From Diphasiastrum complanatum (taxonomy: Eukaryota; Streptophyta; Lycopodiopsida; Lycopodiales; Lycopodiaceae), in the NCBI GenBank assembly GCA_029204225.1, contig CM055095.1:19181450-19245449 (forward strand): DNA of 64,000 nt, written 5' to 3'. The notes beneath the pieces are model-generated. The model was not told where the DNA came from, did not search any database, and was given only the letters and a program-made list of their open reading frames with translations. The position numbers were made by a program, and so were the translations under genes. Position 1 is the stretch's first letter. Each line of letters starts with the position of its first letter. This document shows positions 45,350 to 57,400 of the stretch, one piece after another.

Positions 45350-47345
45350 AAAAAGCATACAAAGATTATATTTTGTTCACAAAACTTCCGTGTACACTAT
45401 ATTTTGTGTGTACGTGGAGACTCATGTTTCATCTTGCCAAAGTCCATCGTCATCTCTTATCAACACTCGTATGCTCGTTGAACTTTGCACCCTTGATAGG
45501 GTGACATATAGTTGTTCGTGGCTAAATATTAGTCTAGGCAAATACAATCCAACAAACCCCATTGTCTGGCCCTGAGCTTTGTTTATAGTCATGGAAAACG
45601 CTAGTCTGATGGGGAATTGGACTCACTGAAATTCAAAAGGCAAATCTGAATTACTGGAAACCAAAGGAATGCTGGAATGAAAACTCTTGTGCCTATTTGT
45701 GCGTCACTAACAATTTCAGCCTCAATAACTTTTGCACCCATTCTGCATATGATGAGCCTCATTCCATTACAAAGCCCGTGGCTAAATGATATGGATCACA
45801 ATAGCATGACTATCATCCCGACTTTCAATACCAACTTGTGTGGGGGACATCCACCAGGTTGCAACGTGTTTAGAAACTCAACATGATAAATATCAACATT
45901 ATTACCATCAACCACACTATCAGCGCTATAATAATTGTGTGATGTGCCAGGAAACACGTCAATCACATGCATGTTAACCTCGTCGACATGGTCATTTAAT
46001 GATGTCAATATTGCTCTACTCCTCCAAAACGTAGTGTTTTTGTAGTTACCACATATATTTGGGAAAGTGCATGCAATCAAATCATCCAAACTTTCTGATC
46101 GTATACACATTGTTTTCGGAAGAGATATTGTTTTCGGAAGAGATATTGCCTCAATCCCATGATGTAAGAATGTTGGAACCTTACCATCTCCAATTTGTAA
46201 CAAGTAGTCAGCAAAATTGCTATGTTCATCTCCTGCACCATTGGAGAAAGACATTACCCTCATATTTATCTTCAATTGATGCACTTCAATTTCCTTCCAA
46301 AGAGAAGAGCACTTCAATGCACTTACTATTTGCGCTCGATTCCCGCGATGTACCACAGGTAGTATTTGGCAAAAATCTCCTCCTAGTACAATTGGTATCC
46401 CGCCAACCAGCATGTCATTTGTCTTGATATCCCATAGAGTCCTGTCCACGCACTCCAATGCATGTCTATGCATCATTGGAGCTTCGTTCCACACAATTAG
46501 TCGACATGCCATTATGAGTCTTCACAGCTCAGATTGTTTCGATATATTCCATGTTGATGTTTCATGCATGTCATTTGGAGGTATTTTGAACTTGGAATGT
46601 GCGGTCCTACCACCCTTCATCAACAATGCTGCAATGCCAAATGATGCTACTGCTAAAGCTATCCATCCTTTTGCCCGAACATATGATAACATTATATTGT
46701 ACATAAACATTTGACCATCAACGAAGAAAACACTACTTCGTTGTCTCTCAACATGCCCATAAACAACACGATCAAAAATACCTCGTTGATCGCCATTCAA
46801 ATGGCTTTTGTCTATCTCAACCTACTCCATAGTCTCACTCAAAAATATTTCACCACAAAATAGGGGCAAATACTCCATGTCAATAGTAGGTAAAACAAAC
46901 CCATAGTTTGACAGAGATTTTCCAACTGCTTGCATATGTTGTTCCACATCATGGAGAGCTCTATCAATAAGAACTTGGCTAATGTCACCACCAACAACAT
47001 CCCCAAATTCACAAACATAGTCGTCGACCAAATGCTCTTCAATGCTTCTCCAAAGCAGCAAAGGATCAGCAGGAGCACACGTCAACAATATAGTTGCAAA
47101 TATAAGCCGAAGTTGTGATGCAGTTCCCCATGCAGTAGTTTCTTTCAAGCAATCGTGCCACTTAGTGTATTGTTAATAAGCAATCTTCTTCTACACGCAT
47201 CTCTGAATGTTGGCAGTATCTCACCATCCACATATCACAAATCCTCAAAACTCGATGCGCCTTTGACATTTACCAAAAGAAGCCTCAAGAAAAAACGTTC
47301 ACCTTCTGAAGGATGAACAAAATATATTCGTCCGATGGTCGGTGT
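45350..47345 (-). pseudogene. Helitron PIF1-like helicase remnant
   Basis: The minus strand reads IGRIYFVHPSEGERFFLRLL and VKGASSFEDL at 47220-47340, then the middle region (TASQLRLIFATILL, PLLLWRSIEEHLVDD), then helicase motifs: VFFVDGQMF with the Walker A loop deleted, VWNEAPMMHRHALECVDRTL (Walker B, Asp to Asn), PIVLGGDFCQILPVV and FWRSRAILTSLNDHVDEVN. It ends [20 protein letters not shown] with [10 protein letters not shown] at about 45480-45590. This is the domain order of Helitron Rep-helicases; the Rep endonuclease is not seen. Stops and the lost nucleotide-binding loop make it inactive. Confidence 0.9.
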
Positions 47346-47635
47346 TTACTTTTCAAATTTTTTTTCAAAACCCTTTTTTACCCTCAGTCAAACTTCCTTG
47401 TATTTTATTTGTGTATTTTCGATCCTCATATCATCTTTGTCTGGGTTTGGAATTGAACACTGTAAAAAGCAAAAGTGCTCAGTTGTATATGAACTACAAC
47501 TTCCTGCCATCTCTCAGTTTTAGTCATTGTAGAACTCTGAGTTTTAAGTGGGTGGAGAAACTGTCAAGAGCTTATTTCTTTGCAAAAATCAAACTTCGCA
47601 ATTTTCAGACTCATATTCTCCCTTGATTTGTCAAA

Positions 47636-48380
47636 ATGGATTCTGATTCTGATTATGAGGTGGAATTTGATAATCAATTTGAATGCGATGACCAATCATA
47701 TTGTGCTTATCAATAAGAGGAGCACAATGACAGTAATTCAGATCAATACGAGCAACACGACTCATATGGAGACTGTTTGAGTGATGATGACAACTAGTTT
47801 GACCAAAATAAAAACCATGAGCTTTACCAGTCAAATCAATCTAATATTGATGGTGGTTTTTATAGTAGTGATAGTGATGATGAGCTATATTTACGACAAT
47901 CAAAACATCATCGCGATTCACAAGGTGATGAGCACGCATTGTGGTACATGAGTTCTATGTGCCAACTTGAACAATAATCATCTCCTGTGCAACGTTGCGT
48001 ATAGAATAGCACTATCAATAATACCACTCCTCATACCCATTGTGATTTACCATTATCATTGTTCAATGGACAATCAAGCCTTACTGAAGAAGCGACGGAA
48101 GAACTGCAAGTTTCAAACCAACAAGCAAATGTGCTAAATAAACTAAAGGCCACACAAGTGCTGATAGTTGGAATGTTGCACGAGATGAGACAAGTTAGGC
48201 AAGATGATAAGATGAAATGGGACAGATTGTTTGATAGCCTATCTGTTGGACAAGACAAGATTGCGGGAGCCGATCAAAGATGCAATGCACCACCTACATC
48301 GTTCCAACTACAATCTCCATCACAAAATTTAACACCTTCTCAAGATGTCCGGAGAATTGACATGGACAAGGGAAAATAGG
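47636..48380 (+). pseudogene. acidic coding remnant upstream of the 337-codon ORF
   Basis: From an ATG at 47636 the plus strand gives MDSDSDYEVEFDNQFECDDQ, then stops, then further Asp/Ser/Gln-rich text. The last piece is LTEEATEELQVSNQQANVLN with KMKWDRLFDSLSVGQDKIAG. The last part looks like a helical coiled region. No family recognised. It may be one decayed protein together with the following ORF. Confidence 0.35.
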
Positions 48381-48471
48381 TATTACAGAATCATACTGGA
48401 TATCCGGTTGGACTTCGAAATGATGAAGAAAGTGTGAACAATGAGCACAACAATCTATAGCAGCCAGAAGT

Positions 48472-49485
48472 GTGCCAACGAATGTTCATCAGAATGTCCA
48501 ACAAAGAGGTGAAGCTTCAAGGATCCAACATTTTGAGGATGATGAACAATCTGATAGTGAAAGTCAAGACTCGAATCAAGGAGAGCACATTGATACTGAT
48601 CCAGAAGGAACAATCAACATTGGGAACCCGCTACAATCATGTCTTGGGAATCAGAATGGTAGTGATCAAGAGGAAATGCCCAGTATGGAAGATCCAATGC
48701 AGGAAAGTAATTCAAGAGAATCTGATGATTCTTCATCAACATCATCAGAGGATGAACCAGAAGAGCGAATTGATGAAGTCAAACAATTATCCACGATGGA
48801 AATGTCTATTCAACAAGTGGATCAACCAACTTTATCAACAACTCTTGATTTTCCATTGAATTTACAAGAAATGGCCAATCAACATTTATGCACTGCTATG
48901 GAGTGTACACAAGATAATTGGCAACACCAATGTAATTCCCAATTTAAATCAACCCAAATTTTTTTGGTTGCGAATACAATGTCAATGCAAGGACATCACA
49001 AATCAGCTGGTGATAATAATGAAGACGATGCGAAGGATTATGAGGACAATAATTTTGTTTTCAACATTGGTTTTCAATTGAGCAATATAAAGGCCAATTC
49101 AGGCAATGAAGCTGTCAATGAGACAATTCGCTCAAGGACCCCATCTTCTTTGAGATTACAAGAACTATCACATCACATTCCACTAGTAGATTTGTCTACA
49201 ATGTCTTGTAAAATGGGATTAATAGGCCAAGACAAAACTGATCTACATGAATGTTTTACATTCAGTATAGAGTGCACAACGGAATGTGATGAAACTTGTA
49301 TTATACAAGCTGAAAATTGTCCTAGCTATGATATGGGACAAACAATCAAAGGTCCATTATATCATCATTTCCAGTTTGTGGTCCAAAATATTGGTGAGAT
49401 CAATATTTTTGAACATGATAATGTAATCTACGAAAGGTTTTTTGTACAGACTTGGAATGAAAGAGATGTCATCACTATTTTCTAG
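48472..49485 (+). CDS. unidentified acidic protein in an LTR-type element
   Basis: The longest unassigned frame of the window: 337 codons from MPTNVHQNVQQRGEASRIQH to ERDVITIF. The N-terminal third is acidic and rich in Ser, Gln and Glu (runs such as SRESDDSSSTSSEDEPEERI). The C-terminal third has spaced Cys (SIECTTECDETCIIQAENC) and looks folded, ending HHFQFVVQNIGEINIFEHD. I recognise no domain. It lies 0.6 kb upstream of a PPT and LTR on the same strand, so it is probably an extra or decayed ORF of a retroelement rather than a host gene. No start-site evidence beyond the first ATG. Confidence 0.45.
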   Translation: MPTNVHQNVQQRGEASRIQHFEDDEQSDSESQDSNQGEHIDTDPEGTINIGNPLQSCLGNQNGSDQEEMPSMEDPMQESNSRESDDSSSTSSEDEPEERIDEVKQLSTMEMSIQQVDQPTLSTTLDFPLNLQEMANQHLCTAMECTQDNWQHQCNSQFKSTQIFLVANTMSMQGHHKSAGDNNEDDAKDYEDNNFVFNIGFQLSNIKANSGNEAVNETIRSRTPSSLRLQELSHHIPLVDLSTMSCKMGLIGQDKTDLHECFTFSIECTTECDETCIIQAENCPSYDMGQTIKGPLYHHFQFVVQNIGEINIFEHDNVIYERFFVQTWNERDVITIF

Positions 49486-49999
49486 CACCTCATTCACTTT
49501 ATCTTGTTGGAAATGAATATTCACTTTGAATTTTATTTGTCATCTTCGAAGTTGATCAGTCCAATCTCATTTATCTCTATATTGGGTTGTGATCCTGATG
49601 ATATTTCTTCCATATGGGATCCTAACACTTCAAATTCAAGATTAATGGTTATCATCGAAGCATTTGCATTGAGCAACAAAGTGACTATCAAACAACATGA
49701 CAAAATATTCAGACTAGCACAGCCAGACGCAAATCTAAAATATGAATTTAAAGGAATTGGATAGATCATCCAATTTATTACGATGTCGAAGAAGCAGACA
49801 ACGAGGATATTGTGATTTGACTGTCAAAAAGGCAATATGGTTTTTCATCCATCTCTTCTTCGGCCATCTTTCTCCTTCATGAGAACAAGGATTATAGTCT
49901 GAAGCTAACAAAATGGATTTAATTCGACAACTTTGGATCTGTAATGAGGCAATAATTTTGCGGACGACACATCCTCATCAATCCTGACTACTTAACCAA

Positions 50000-50063
50000 G
50001 GCGATCAAGCTGATCAGACAAGCGTGTTCATTTTTGAGGACAAAAATGTTTAAGTAGGGGGAG
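50000..50063 (+). other. pol terminus and polypurine tract
   Basis: A plus-strand frame ends SVFIFEDKNV and a stop, at once followed by TTTAAGTAGGGGGAG. A FEDKNV-type ending overlapping the polypurine tract is typical of the 3' end of plant gypsy pol. It defines the adjoining LTR start. Confidence 0.55.
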
Positions 50064-50333
50064 TGTCATGTACTTTTAGTACATCAATGCTTATCAAGGC
50101 AATATAATATTCATTGTAAGCTTTGTAGGCCCAAAAGGAGCTATTAGCCTTAAGAACAAGGTGGTTCCCTCTTTAGGCCCTTCAAAGTAATTAATAAGGC
50201 TACTTAAAAGACTCCTTCTACACATAAATAGCTACATATGAAACAACAAACTGAAGCTATTTGATGTTATCAGTTCTTGTCTTAAAAACGTTATTATTTT
50301 TTTCCTGCATCTTCCACTGCCCATTTTCTAACA
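50064..50333 (+). repeat. probable 3' LTR
   Basis: Begins TGTCATGTACTTTTAG directly after the polypurine tract and may end at TTTTCTAACA (50333). A TACTTAAAAGA/ACATAAATAGC region could be promoter-like. No second copy is in the window, so the right end is inferred from the TG...CA rule. Confidence 0.5.
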
Positions 50334-50339
50334 TCGCCC

Positions 50340-51035
50340 AAGTCAGCGAGCCAAAGTGCATCTATTTTTTTATTATCAGTGAATATGCTGTTCTACGGTA
50401 ATACTATAAACTATTTTTTGATCACTATCTTGCCGAGTAAAATTATGAGATAGATCTACAAAGCAATCACATCCTTTGTGAGGTATATCGCGTTCTTTAA
50501 AAATTTAAACATATAACTCGTAGTCACAAAACAATTGGTTATCAATTATGAAGAGAAGCTTTAGAAGGACAAATGGGAATAGACAATGATATCGTTCAAT
50601 GAAACAAGCCAACAATCTACAATAGCCAAAAGTGTACCATTGAAAATTCATTCAAATTTCCAAGTAAAGGATAATGTTTCAACATATTGGAAAAGATTTT
50701 TAGCTTAGGAAGTCAAATTGGTGATGCTTCATCAACGTATTGTATATATTCTAGTTTGGAAGTGTGAAAAGGTAGAATAGTATTATCCTTTCTCTTGAGA
50801 GAAATTGAGGTGCTTATTTGAGTGTGATATTGCCATACTTGTAGTTTGCTATTTTTGTGATAATTTGAACGTGTGAGTCAGTAGAAAATCACACAATAGT
50901 ACTTTTCTATCAATATCGAGGTGTCAAAAATGTTGTTGCCATAAATATTTCTTATCATTGATAAGGACTTCCCTTTAGGAGTTAATGCATATAATGTATA
51001 GAGAAAACCACTTATTTTAAAGAGACTATTTGGTA
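50340..51035. other. unassigned spacer
   Basis: AT-rich, no coding frames of note and no recognised repeat ends. Confidence 0.5.
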
Positions 51036-51039
51036 TTAA

Positions 51040-51570
51040 ACTTAACGGGCTTGATCAACAATTCTCTTTATAGATAATAGGTTTTTGGTTAGATCAGGAA
51101 CATATGATACATCACAAGTTAATCTAGATGTATAATTTAGAAAGTTGATTTGTACTACTCTTTGGCCTTCTACTTTATGTGAACTTGAATCACTAAGATA
51201 ATCATTCTTTCCATGATAAGCATGAGAGAAGTCAATGAACCAACCATGCCTTGAGCGTCTAGATACCAACAGTGAATATCTAATTTGCTCGGAGTCAATC
51301 ATGAATAATTTATGAGTCTCTTCAATTTTTCTGAAAGCTCTTGTCTCTACAATATCGACTTGTTGATTCTTCCTGCCCTAATTATGTATTTTGATCCTGC
51401 AACATTTTATATCATGACCTGATTTCTTGCAATGTTTGTAGAATACCTTGCTCTTAGACTTTTCAATATCATCTTGGTCGTCTTCTAAAGTTGATGAATT
51501 ATTTGCATTCTTCTTCTTCTTTGAATAGTGTTTTTTCTTGGTAAACAAAGCATTATGCATAATCAAAGGT
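51040..51570 (-). pseudogene. copia gag-protease fragment
   Basis: The minus strand has a Lys-rich stretch, a decayed knuckle (FYKHCKKSGHDIKCC), then after frame breaks the protease-to-pre-integrase linker (SRHGWFIDFSHAYH, where a DSG site would be expected; VSYVPDLTKNLLSIKRIVDQ). The catalytic DSGA is replaced by DFSHA. No flanking copia domains. Confidence 0.7.
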
Positions 51571-51779
51571 CTAAACTTGAGAATGGTAATGAATTTGAGA
51601 ACTCAGAGACATGCAGGGAGGGTAGTTCAGGGGCAAGTGTTTTTAAATCAAAAAAAATTAGAGGGTCAAGAATTTAGAATATATGAAAACCTTATTGTAT
51701 TTCGGAAGTGGCCTCGATTGCATCTAGTAGTCAAGGGCATTACATTTTGAAAAGGCCTAAAAATTGGCATTACTGCTGT

Positions 51780-52190
51780 AAAGTGCCTTCAAGAGATGAG
51801 ACGATGCGCTTGACATTTCTTATACCCAAGCTCGACATAGTTTAGTACCAATGCCGCATATGATAATGTTAGTCAGTTCATGGTATTGGGAAATTCTCTT
51901 TATTTTGAAATTAGCTAAGCTCGACAACTTGGCATCACAAGGGCTCATATAAGTGGGTCCTTTCTTTCGTGACACTTTTGATCCCCTTATGGATACTAGC
52001 GAATGACAGCCCACCTACATATTGGCTAACCATCGATTATGGCAAGTCCTACCCAACACATATGAAGAAGCCTCACTTTGATTCCACCCAGATTTGTAAA
52101 TGCATCTTAGTTCGAAGGGGGGCTTGAACCGGGACCTTAGACTCATGTGTAAATGGCGCTATGCTTTAGAACACAAAAGCCAATGATATT
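51780..52190 (-). mobile_element. candidate tRNA-derived SINE
   Basis: The minus strand reads a head resembling tRNA: TAAAGCATAGCGCCATTTAC, then GGTCCCGGTTCAAGCCCCCC. The latter contains a polymerase III B-box match (GGTTCAAGCC, plus 52121-52130), with an A-box-like stretch about 40 bases upstream. A non-coding body follows to about 51780. The tail and target duplication were not identified. It could instead be a lone tRNA-like segment. Confidence 0.4.
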
Positions 52191-52450
52191 GGCCTTTTCG
52201 TGGGGGGGAAGGCCTTGCCTGAGGGCCTTCCTTGTTGGGAGGGCCCTTGCCTGAGGGCGGGAGTCCGAGGGCATGCCCCGACCAGCAAGGAAGGCCCGAG
52301 GGCTTCGGGCCTCCCCTACGTAATGCCATTGTGCGAAGGTTTTGTTTTTTTGCCGTATGGTACGAGTGGACTAGTTTTTTTTTTTTTTTGGATTTTTGGC
52401 CGTTTTTTTTTTTCGCAAATTTTTTTACGTTTGTGGTGGAATGTGGATGT
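52175..52450. repeat. GC-rich reiterated segment with poly-T tail
   Basis: Words such as GGCCTTGCCTGAGGGC, GGGAGGGCCCTTGCC and GGAAGGCCCGAGGGC are restated in both orientations over 52195-52320, followed by T-rich runs. It resembles the arms of the other foldback elements of the window. Limits are uncertain. Confidence 0.55.
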
Positions 52451-52486
52451 GGATAGCCAAGGACGGGCTGCCACATAGCACATGCA

Positions 52487-52632
52487 CATTCCATGGAGAG
52501 AGGAGAGAGAATGTGCATTTCACCGGAGAGAGGAGAGAGAACTGCATTCCACCGGAGAGAGGAGAGAGAAAGTGAATTCCACCAGAGAGGGAAGAGAGAA
52601 TGACAAATTCATAAGAGAGAGAAAATTGGATG
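52487..52632. repeat. about 30-bp GA-rich tandem repeat
   Basis: Four to five units of GGAGAGAGGAGAGAGA plus a short variable part with CATTCCACC (starts 52495, 52525, 52554, 52584). It lies roughly 100 bp upstream of the eIF3j telo-box region, so it could be part of that promoter. Confidence 0.8.
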
Positions 52633-52694
52633 GACATTATGCTCCTGGAGGTGGTCCCAAAATAAAAGGACACCTGAGCACAAGGCATTATGAG

Positions 52695-52760
52695 GAAAAA
52701 TAAAGGGTTTCGCTTGCCCTAGCCCTAACCCTAATTTCAGATTCTGTGCGTACTCAGTAC
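52695..52760 (+). promoter_or_regulatory. telo-box cluster of the eIF3j promoter
   Basis: CCCTAGCCCTAACCCTAA at 52717-52734 and the inverse AGGGTTT at 52704-52710. The AACCCTAA telo-box is known to be enriched just upstream of or around the start of plant genes for the translation machinery. That matches the eIF3j gene beginning 370 bp downstream. Confidence 0.65.
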
Positions 52761-53106
52761 AAAGCCTTCGCTTTTTCTCTTCCGTCTCGCTGAAGCAGCC
52801 TTCTGGATTCTGAGTACTCTTTATCTCCGCCAGTGCAAGATTTCTGTTTCTTGTCATCTGGATCGCAACTGATTTTGATGGTGTGAAAGAGTAGTTCGAG
52901 GCGCCGCTGCTATCTAGCTATATCAATCACCAAGCTCCTTGCTGTCTCTCCAAAAATTAAATCATTGCAGCTAGTTTGAGAATCTGACTGAGATCCTCAT
53001 AGAAAAAACTCTTTAGCTGGGGTGAGGCAGGGAAAGCATCATAGAATTTTTGCTGCTGCTGTGGAAGGCTAAGAAGGCATCGAAACAGGCGGTGTTGGCT
53101 CCAAAT

Positions 53107-54363
53107 ATGGAGGATGATTGGGGTATGTTTCCTTTCTTTCTATTTCTTTTTTTCTTGAAAAATCCTGTCTATCTTGAGACAGGGGGAGTGAATTCTTTCA
53201 ATTTATGTTATTCGCAAGTCCATGTACAGGGTTCATAGATAGTGTTCAGACACCTTTAGGGACCCTTTTTTGAAGCCTATTCTTTCTTTTGGATCTTGCC
53301 CTCGACTTTGGTTGCAAGAAACTATTATCTTTGAAAGATATCCATTTTCGTTGTTCCTTAATCTAGTAAGGGTCTTGCTTTTCAGTTTATAGATCTTGCT
53401 AATACAAGATGCCGTTTTGGTAGTTTTTCAGAGTGGTTCTCTTCCTATTTCACAGATCTTCCATGTTTTGATCCATTAAGGACTTATATGCCATATAATT
53501 TAGTCATACCATCAGGTATTAAAAAATGTTTGATTCTAGTATAAGACGTGAAGGTTCAAAAAATAGTTTTTTGTTGCTGGAGTACTATTTTCTTCTAGTT
53601 GTTCAGCACTTTGCACAGGCCTTCTAAGTGGCTCCTCAAGAAACAAAACGTGATTTTAATTGCAACCCTTGTCTTCTTTCACATGCAATGCTTCATCATT
53701 GGCGAGGAAAATAACTTTATAATAATACTTCCACCTTGCCGGAATGGTTGCCACGAACTTTTTGTGCGCAGTCCTTTCCCGAGGTTTTAAGTTGAGAGAA
53801 CGAGAAATTTTTAGTCACCAACTTTTGCTTTATTCCTTCATATCAAAGATTTGCAAAGTTAGGACAGTGGAGATTCGAGAAATGCTTATTGGTGCTAAAG
53901 TTGAGGATATATTTGTAGCTCTTGGATTCCTTGTCTTAGGAATGCAACATAATCGAAACACGTCAAGTGCAAAAGTGATTGCATATGCACTAGCAATCCT
54001 CTTATTTTAATACAAGAATGTACTCATGCATAGTTCTTCATGGGGAAGTAGAATATTTGAGCTTAAGTGTTGTTTTTTCAACTCTATTGGTTTTCTGTTG
54101 TTAAAGGATAGAAAACTTAGGAATATGAAATTGTTTCTAGAGCACTTATAATGAAGATTCTTTGTTGGTTTGTTGTCTATCAATATTCTGCTTAACCATA
54201 TATGTGCATGCTTGCAGAGGCTGAAGACTTTGTTCCGCCCCCTCCTGTTGTTTTCAAAGAGCAACCAAAGAGCCAATGGGATGATGAAGAAGCTGAAGGG
54301 GAGGAAGTGAAAGAATCATGGGAAGATGAGGACAAGCCGAAACTTGTAAGAAACTTGTGTGCG

Positions 54364-54412
<49 letters not shown>

Positions 54413-57400
54413 ATATTGGGTTACCTTTATTAAAATTTCAGGAAACCAATACGATCCATACGGCCAGATAATGAATCCTTACAATATCAATATTAACCTT
54501 TCACATTAACTTATAAATAGAAGCCATGGATACAGCAAAACATGTTCTGCTGCATCCACGTTTCGAACGAATGTTCCAAAATGCTATTTTTAAAAGCTAA
54601 AAAAATACTTAATGCTTTCAAAAAACACCTAAATGGTATTAGAAAAAAATTGTGTAGACTGTCTAAAAAATGTTACACTAAAGAAAAACAAAAAAACAGT
54701 ATAAATCAATGCTTTTTTGGAAAAAATTCAAAAAAATATAAGAAGCTAAATGAAGATCAGCATTCTAACTACATGTCTTTGAAGACTCCAAAAAGAATTC
54801 AACATGTAGCATGCGCTTTAGTAATGAAACTACCAAGCATATTAAGATTATCATAACTGCAAACACTTTGAGAAGGGTCGATGAGAACATCTAAACTCCT
54901 TGCAAAGTGGTTCTAGGTTGCTATGCTCCAAGAGGTGACGTTGTTATGTTGTTTCTACCCTACTTTGGCACAACAAGCAAGTCTTTTTGTTCCATTTCGA
55001 TTCTGGGGTGCACCACCTACTTGTTTTTTATCTCAATTTGTGTGGATTGGTAGGCATCCTTCAAATGGCCTACTTTTTCTTTTTTGTTGTATCTACTAAA
55101 ATGTTTTTGAATATGCCCTCCAACTTGTTGTTTCAAAAACATAGAAGAATAAGTGCAAGGGCTCAGGCACCTCACGCGTGTAACTCTAACTCGATGAGCA
55201 GCGAGCACATTATTATTTCATTCGTTAGTTAGAAATAAATTTAAGGCTATTGCGGGAATAAAAATTATTCGAGGCCTAAAAGTCAAGTTAGATGAATACG
55301 AGGTGTTTCCCACCTATTAGGACGATGGAAATTGGCTAATAGCCAATAGGGCCAAATGCCTCTCTCTCCACTATAAATAGTGCATAGAACCCCACGGTTC
55401 CCAGAACCGTGGGTCCTAGGAACCGTGGAAGGAACCGTACCACGGTTCATTGAACCGTGGTACGGTTCCTACAATTAATTAATCAATCAATTAATTAATC
55501 AATCAATTAATTAATTTTTTTTTTGCCAATTGCCCCCCAAAATAGTTTTTGGCCCTCATTTTACAATTTTTGGGCTGTTTATGATAATTCGAACTGTAAA
55601 AATCCATAGGCTGTAAAATAGAATTGAAAAATCCACAGACTATAAAATAGAACTATAAAATCCACAGACTGTAAAATAGAATTGTAAAATTCCACAGGCT
55701 GTTTTTGGGGGTAGGAACAAAAAAAAAATTAATTAATAATCAATTAGTACGGTTCCCCACGGTTCCCCCTTAAATTTTCTGAGAACTGTACGGTTCTCAG
55801 AACCGTGGTGAACCGTACACGGTTCATTGATTCTATGAAATAGTGGCACAATGTATGCCATTCCTTATGTTCAGTCAAAACAGGTGGAGAGTTTACCGTT
55901 TTGGCATTGAATGTCGTTAATTCTCCTTTTTCTTCGTCTCTCTCATGTTTATTGGTTTTCATGTTTCTTGGATTTTGCATTTGTTATCTTTATGAGAGAA
56001 AAGTGAGAGAGGAAAAAGTAAGCTTGAACTGTGATTGATATAGGGTTAATACTTTTTAGTGGTTAGGGTTTCATTGTAAACTTGCATTATATCTTGAAAA
56101 TAAGCGTTCCTCTCTTTGGAACGAATTACCGCGTCACATGAAAGGAAAAACTACTTTCCTAACCTATTTGTATTGTCATTGATTGGATCTAGAAAATAGG
56201 GTTTGAAGTTAGGTGGAAACCCCCCTACAATTGTTTCGTCATTGCTTTCAATATCGAATCTTGGATGGCGTCGATGAAAAAATCATACATGTGGGGGCAT
56301 GGTCATCTTAAACCCAACTCGCCAAGTTGTGCCAGCTGATGTTAAAGTATAAGGATTGCTTCGCTTGGTCATGCAAGGATCTCAAAGGAATTCCATCCGT
56401 AGTGCAACATACCATTCCTTTGAAAGCAAGAGATAGTTTGAAAGTGAGTCGGTTTTATCAATGTAATCCAAATTATACCAAACTCTTCAAGCAAGAGTTA
56501 CTGGATGCTGATTTCATTTATGAGATTGAGCATACAGATTGAGTATCACCTGTAGTGATAGTACCCAAGAAGAATGGCAAAATGTGAATATGTGTGAATT
56601 TGAAAGCGCTCAATGCAGTAACAAGGAAAGATCATTTTCCATCATCATTCACATAAAGTCTTTTGGAAACAACTTTTGCCACTGAATGGGAAACTTATGC
56701 CATTGGACTTTGCAATGCACCAAGTACATTTCAGCGAGTATTGTAGTTTGCCCCTAAGGAGTATTTGCAGAAGTTTTTGGAAATTTACTTGGATGATCTT
56801 TGTATTCAAGGAATGGATAATGAACATCATTTCTTAGCTTGACAATGTGTTTGCTCAATCTCGCAAGTTCCATATATCTTTAAATTCAGAAATGTGTCAA
56901 ATATGGGTAACACATGGCTTGGTGTTAGGACTTGTGATTTCATGACATGGCTAACCAAGATCAAAATCATCATGAATATTTTACCACCAGGGACAATAAG
57001 AGAATTTTTTACCTTTATGGGGCATGGAACTATCATAGAATTTTTATTCTATCATTTGCAGATTTGGCAAGTTCTTACAATAAATCCAATTTGGACAAAA
57101 GATGCTTGGGAATGATCCCAAAAATTGGAAAATGCCTTGATTTCATCACCCATCTTGAGACCACCAAACTGGACTATAGAATTTCATGTCCATACTGATA
57201 CATCCAAATATGCCATCGGAGCAGTGTTGACTCAATTGGGTGAATATAAGAGGATTTTCCTATTAGATTTGCAAGCCGCTTGTTGATTGACGCAGAAGTA
57301 AACTACTCTACCATGTAAAGAGAAGCATTGGCAATGGTATTTGTTGTTTAAAAGTCTCTTCATTATTTGATGGCTACACATTTTGCCTTATATAGATCAT

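Noticed and set aside
44916-45358. Frames with long Glu-Arg repeats
   Set aside because: Translation of the (CT)n microsatellite at 45133-45225.
54542-54856. A 104-codon Lys/Asn-rich frame
   Set aside because: A-rich intronic DNA with no family features, inside eIF3j intron 2.
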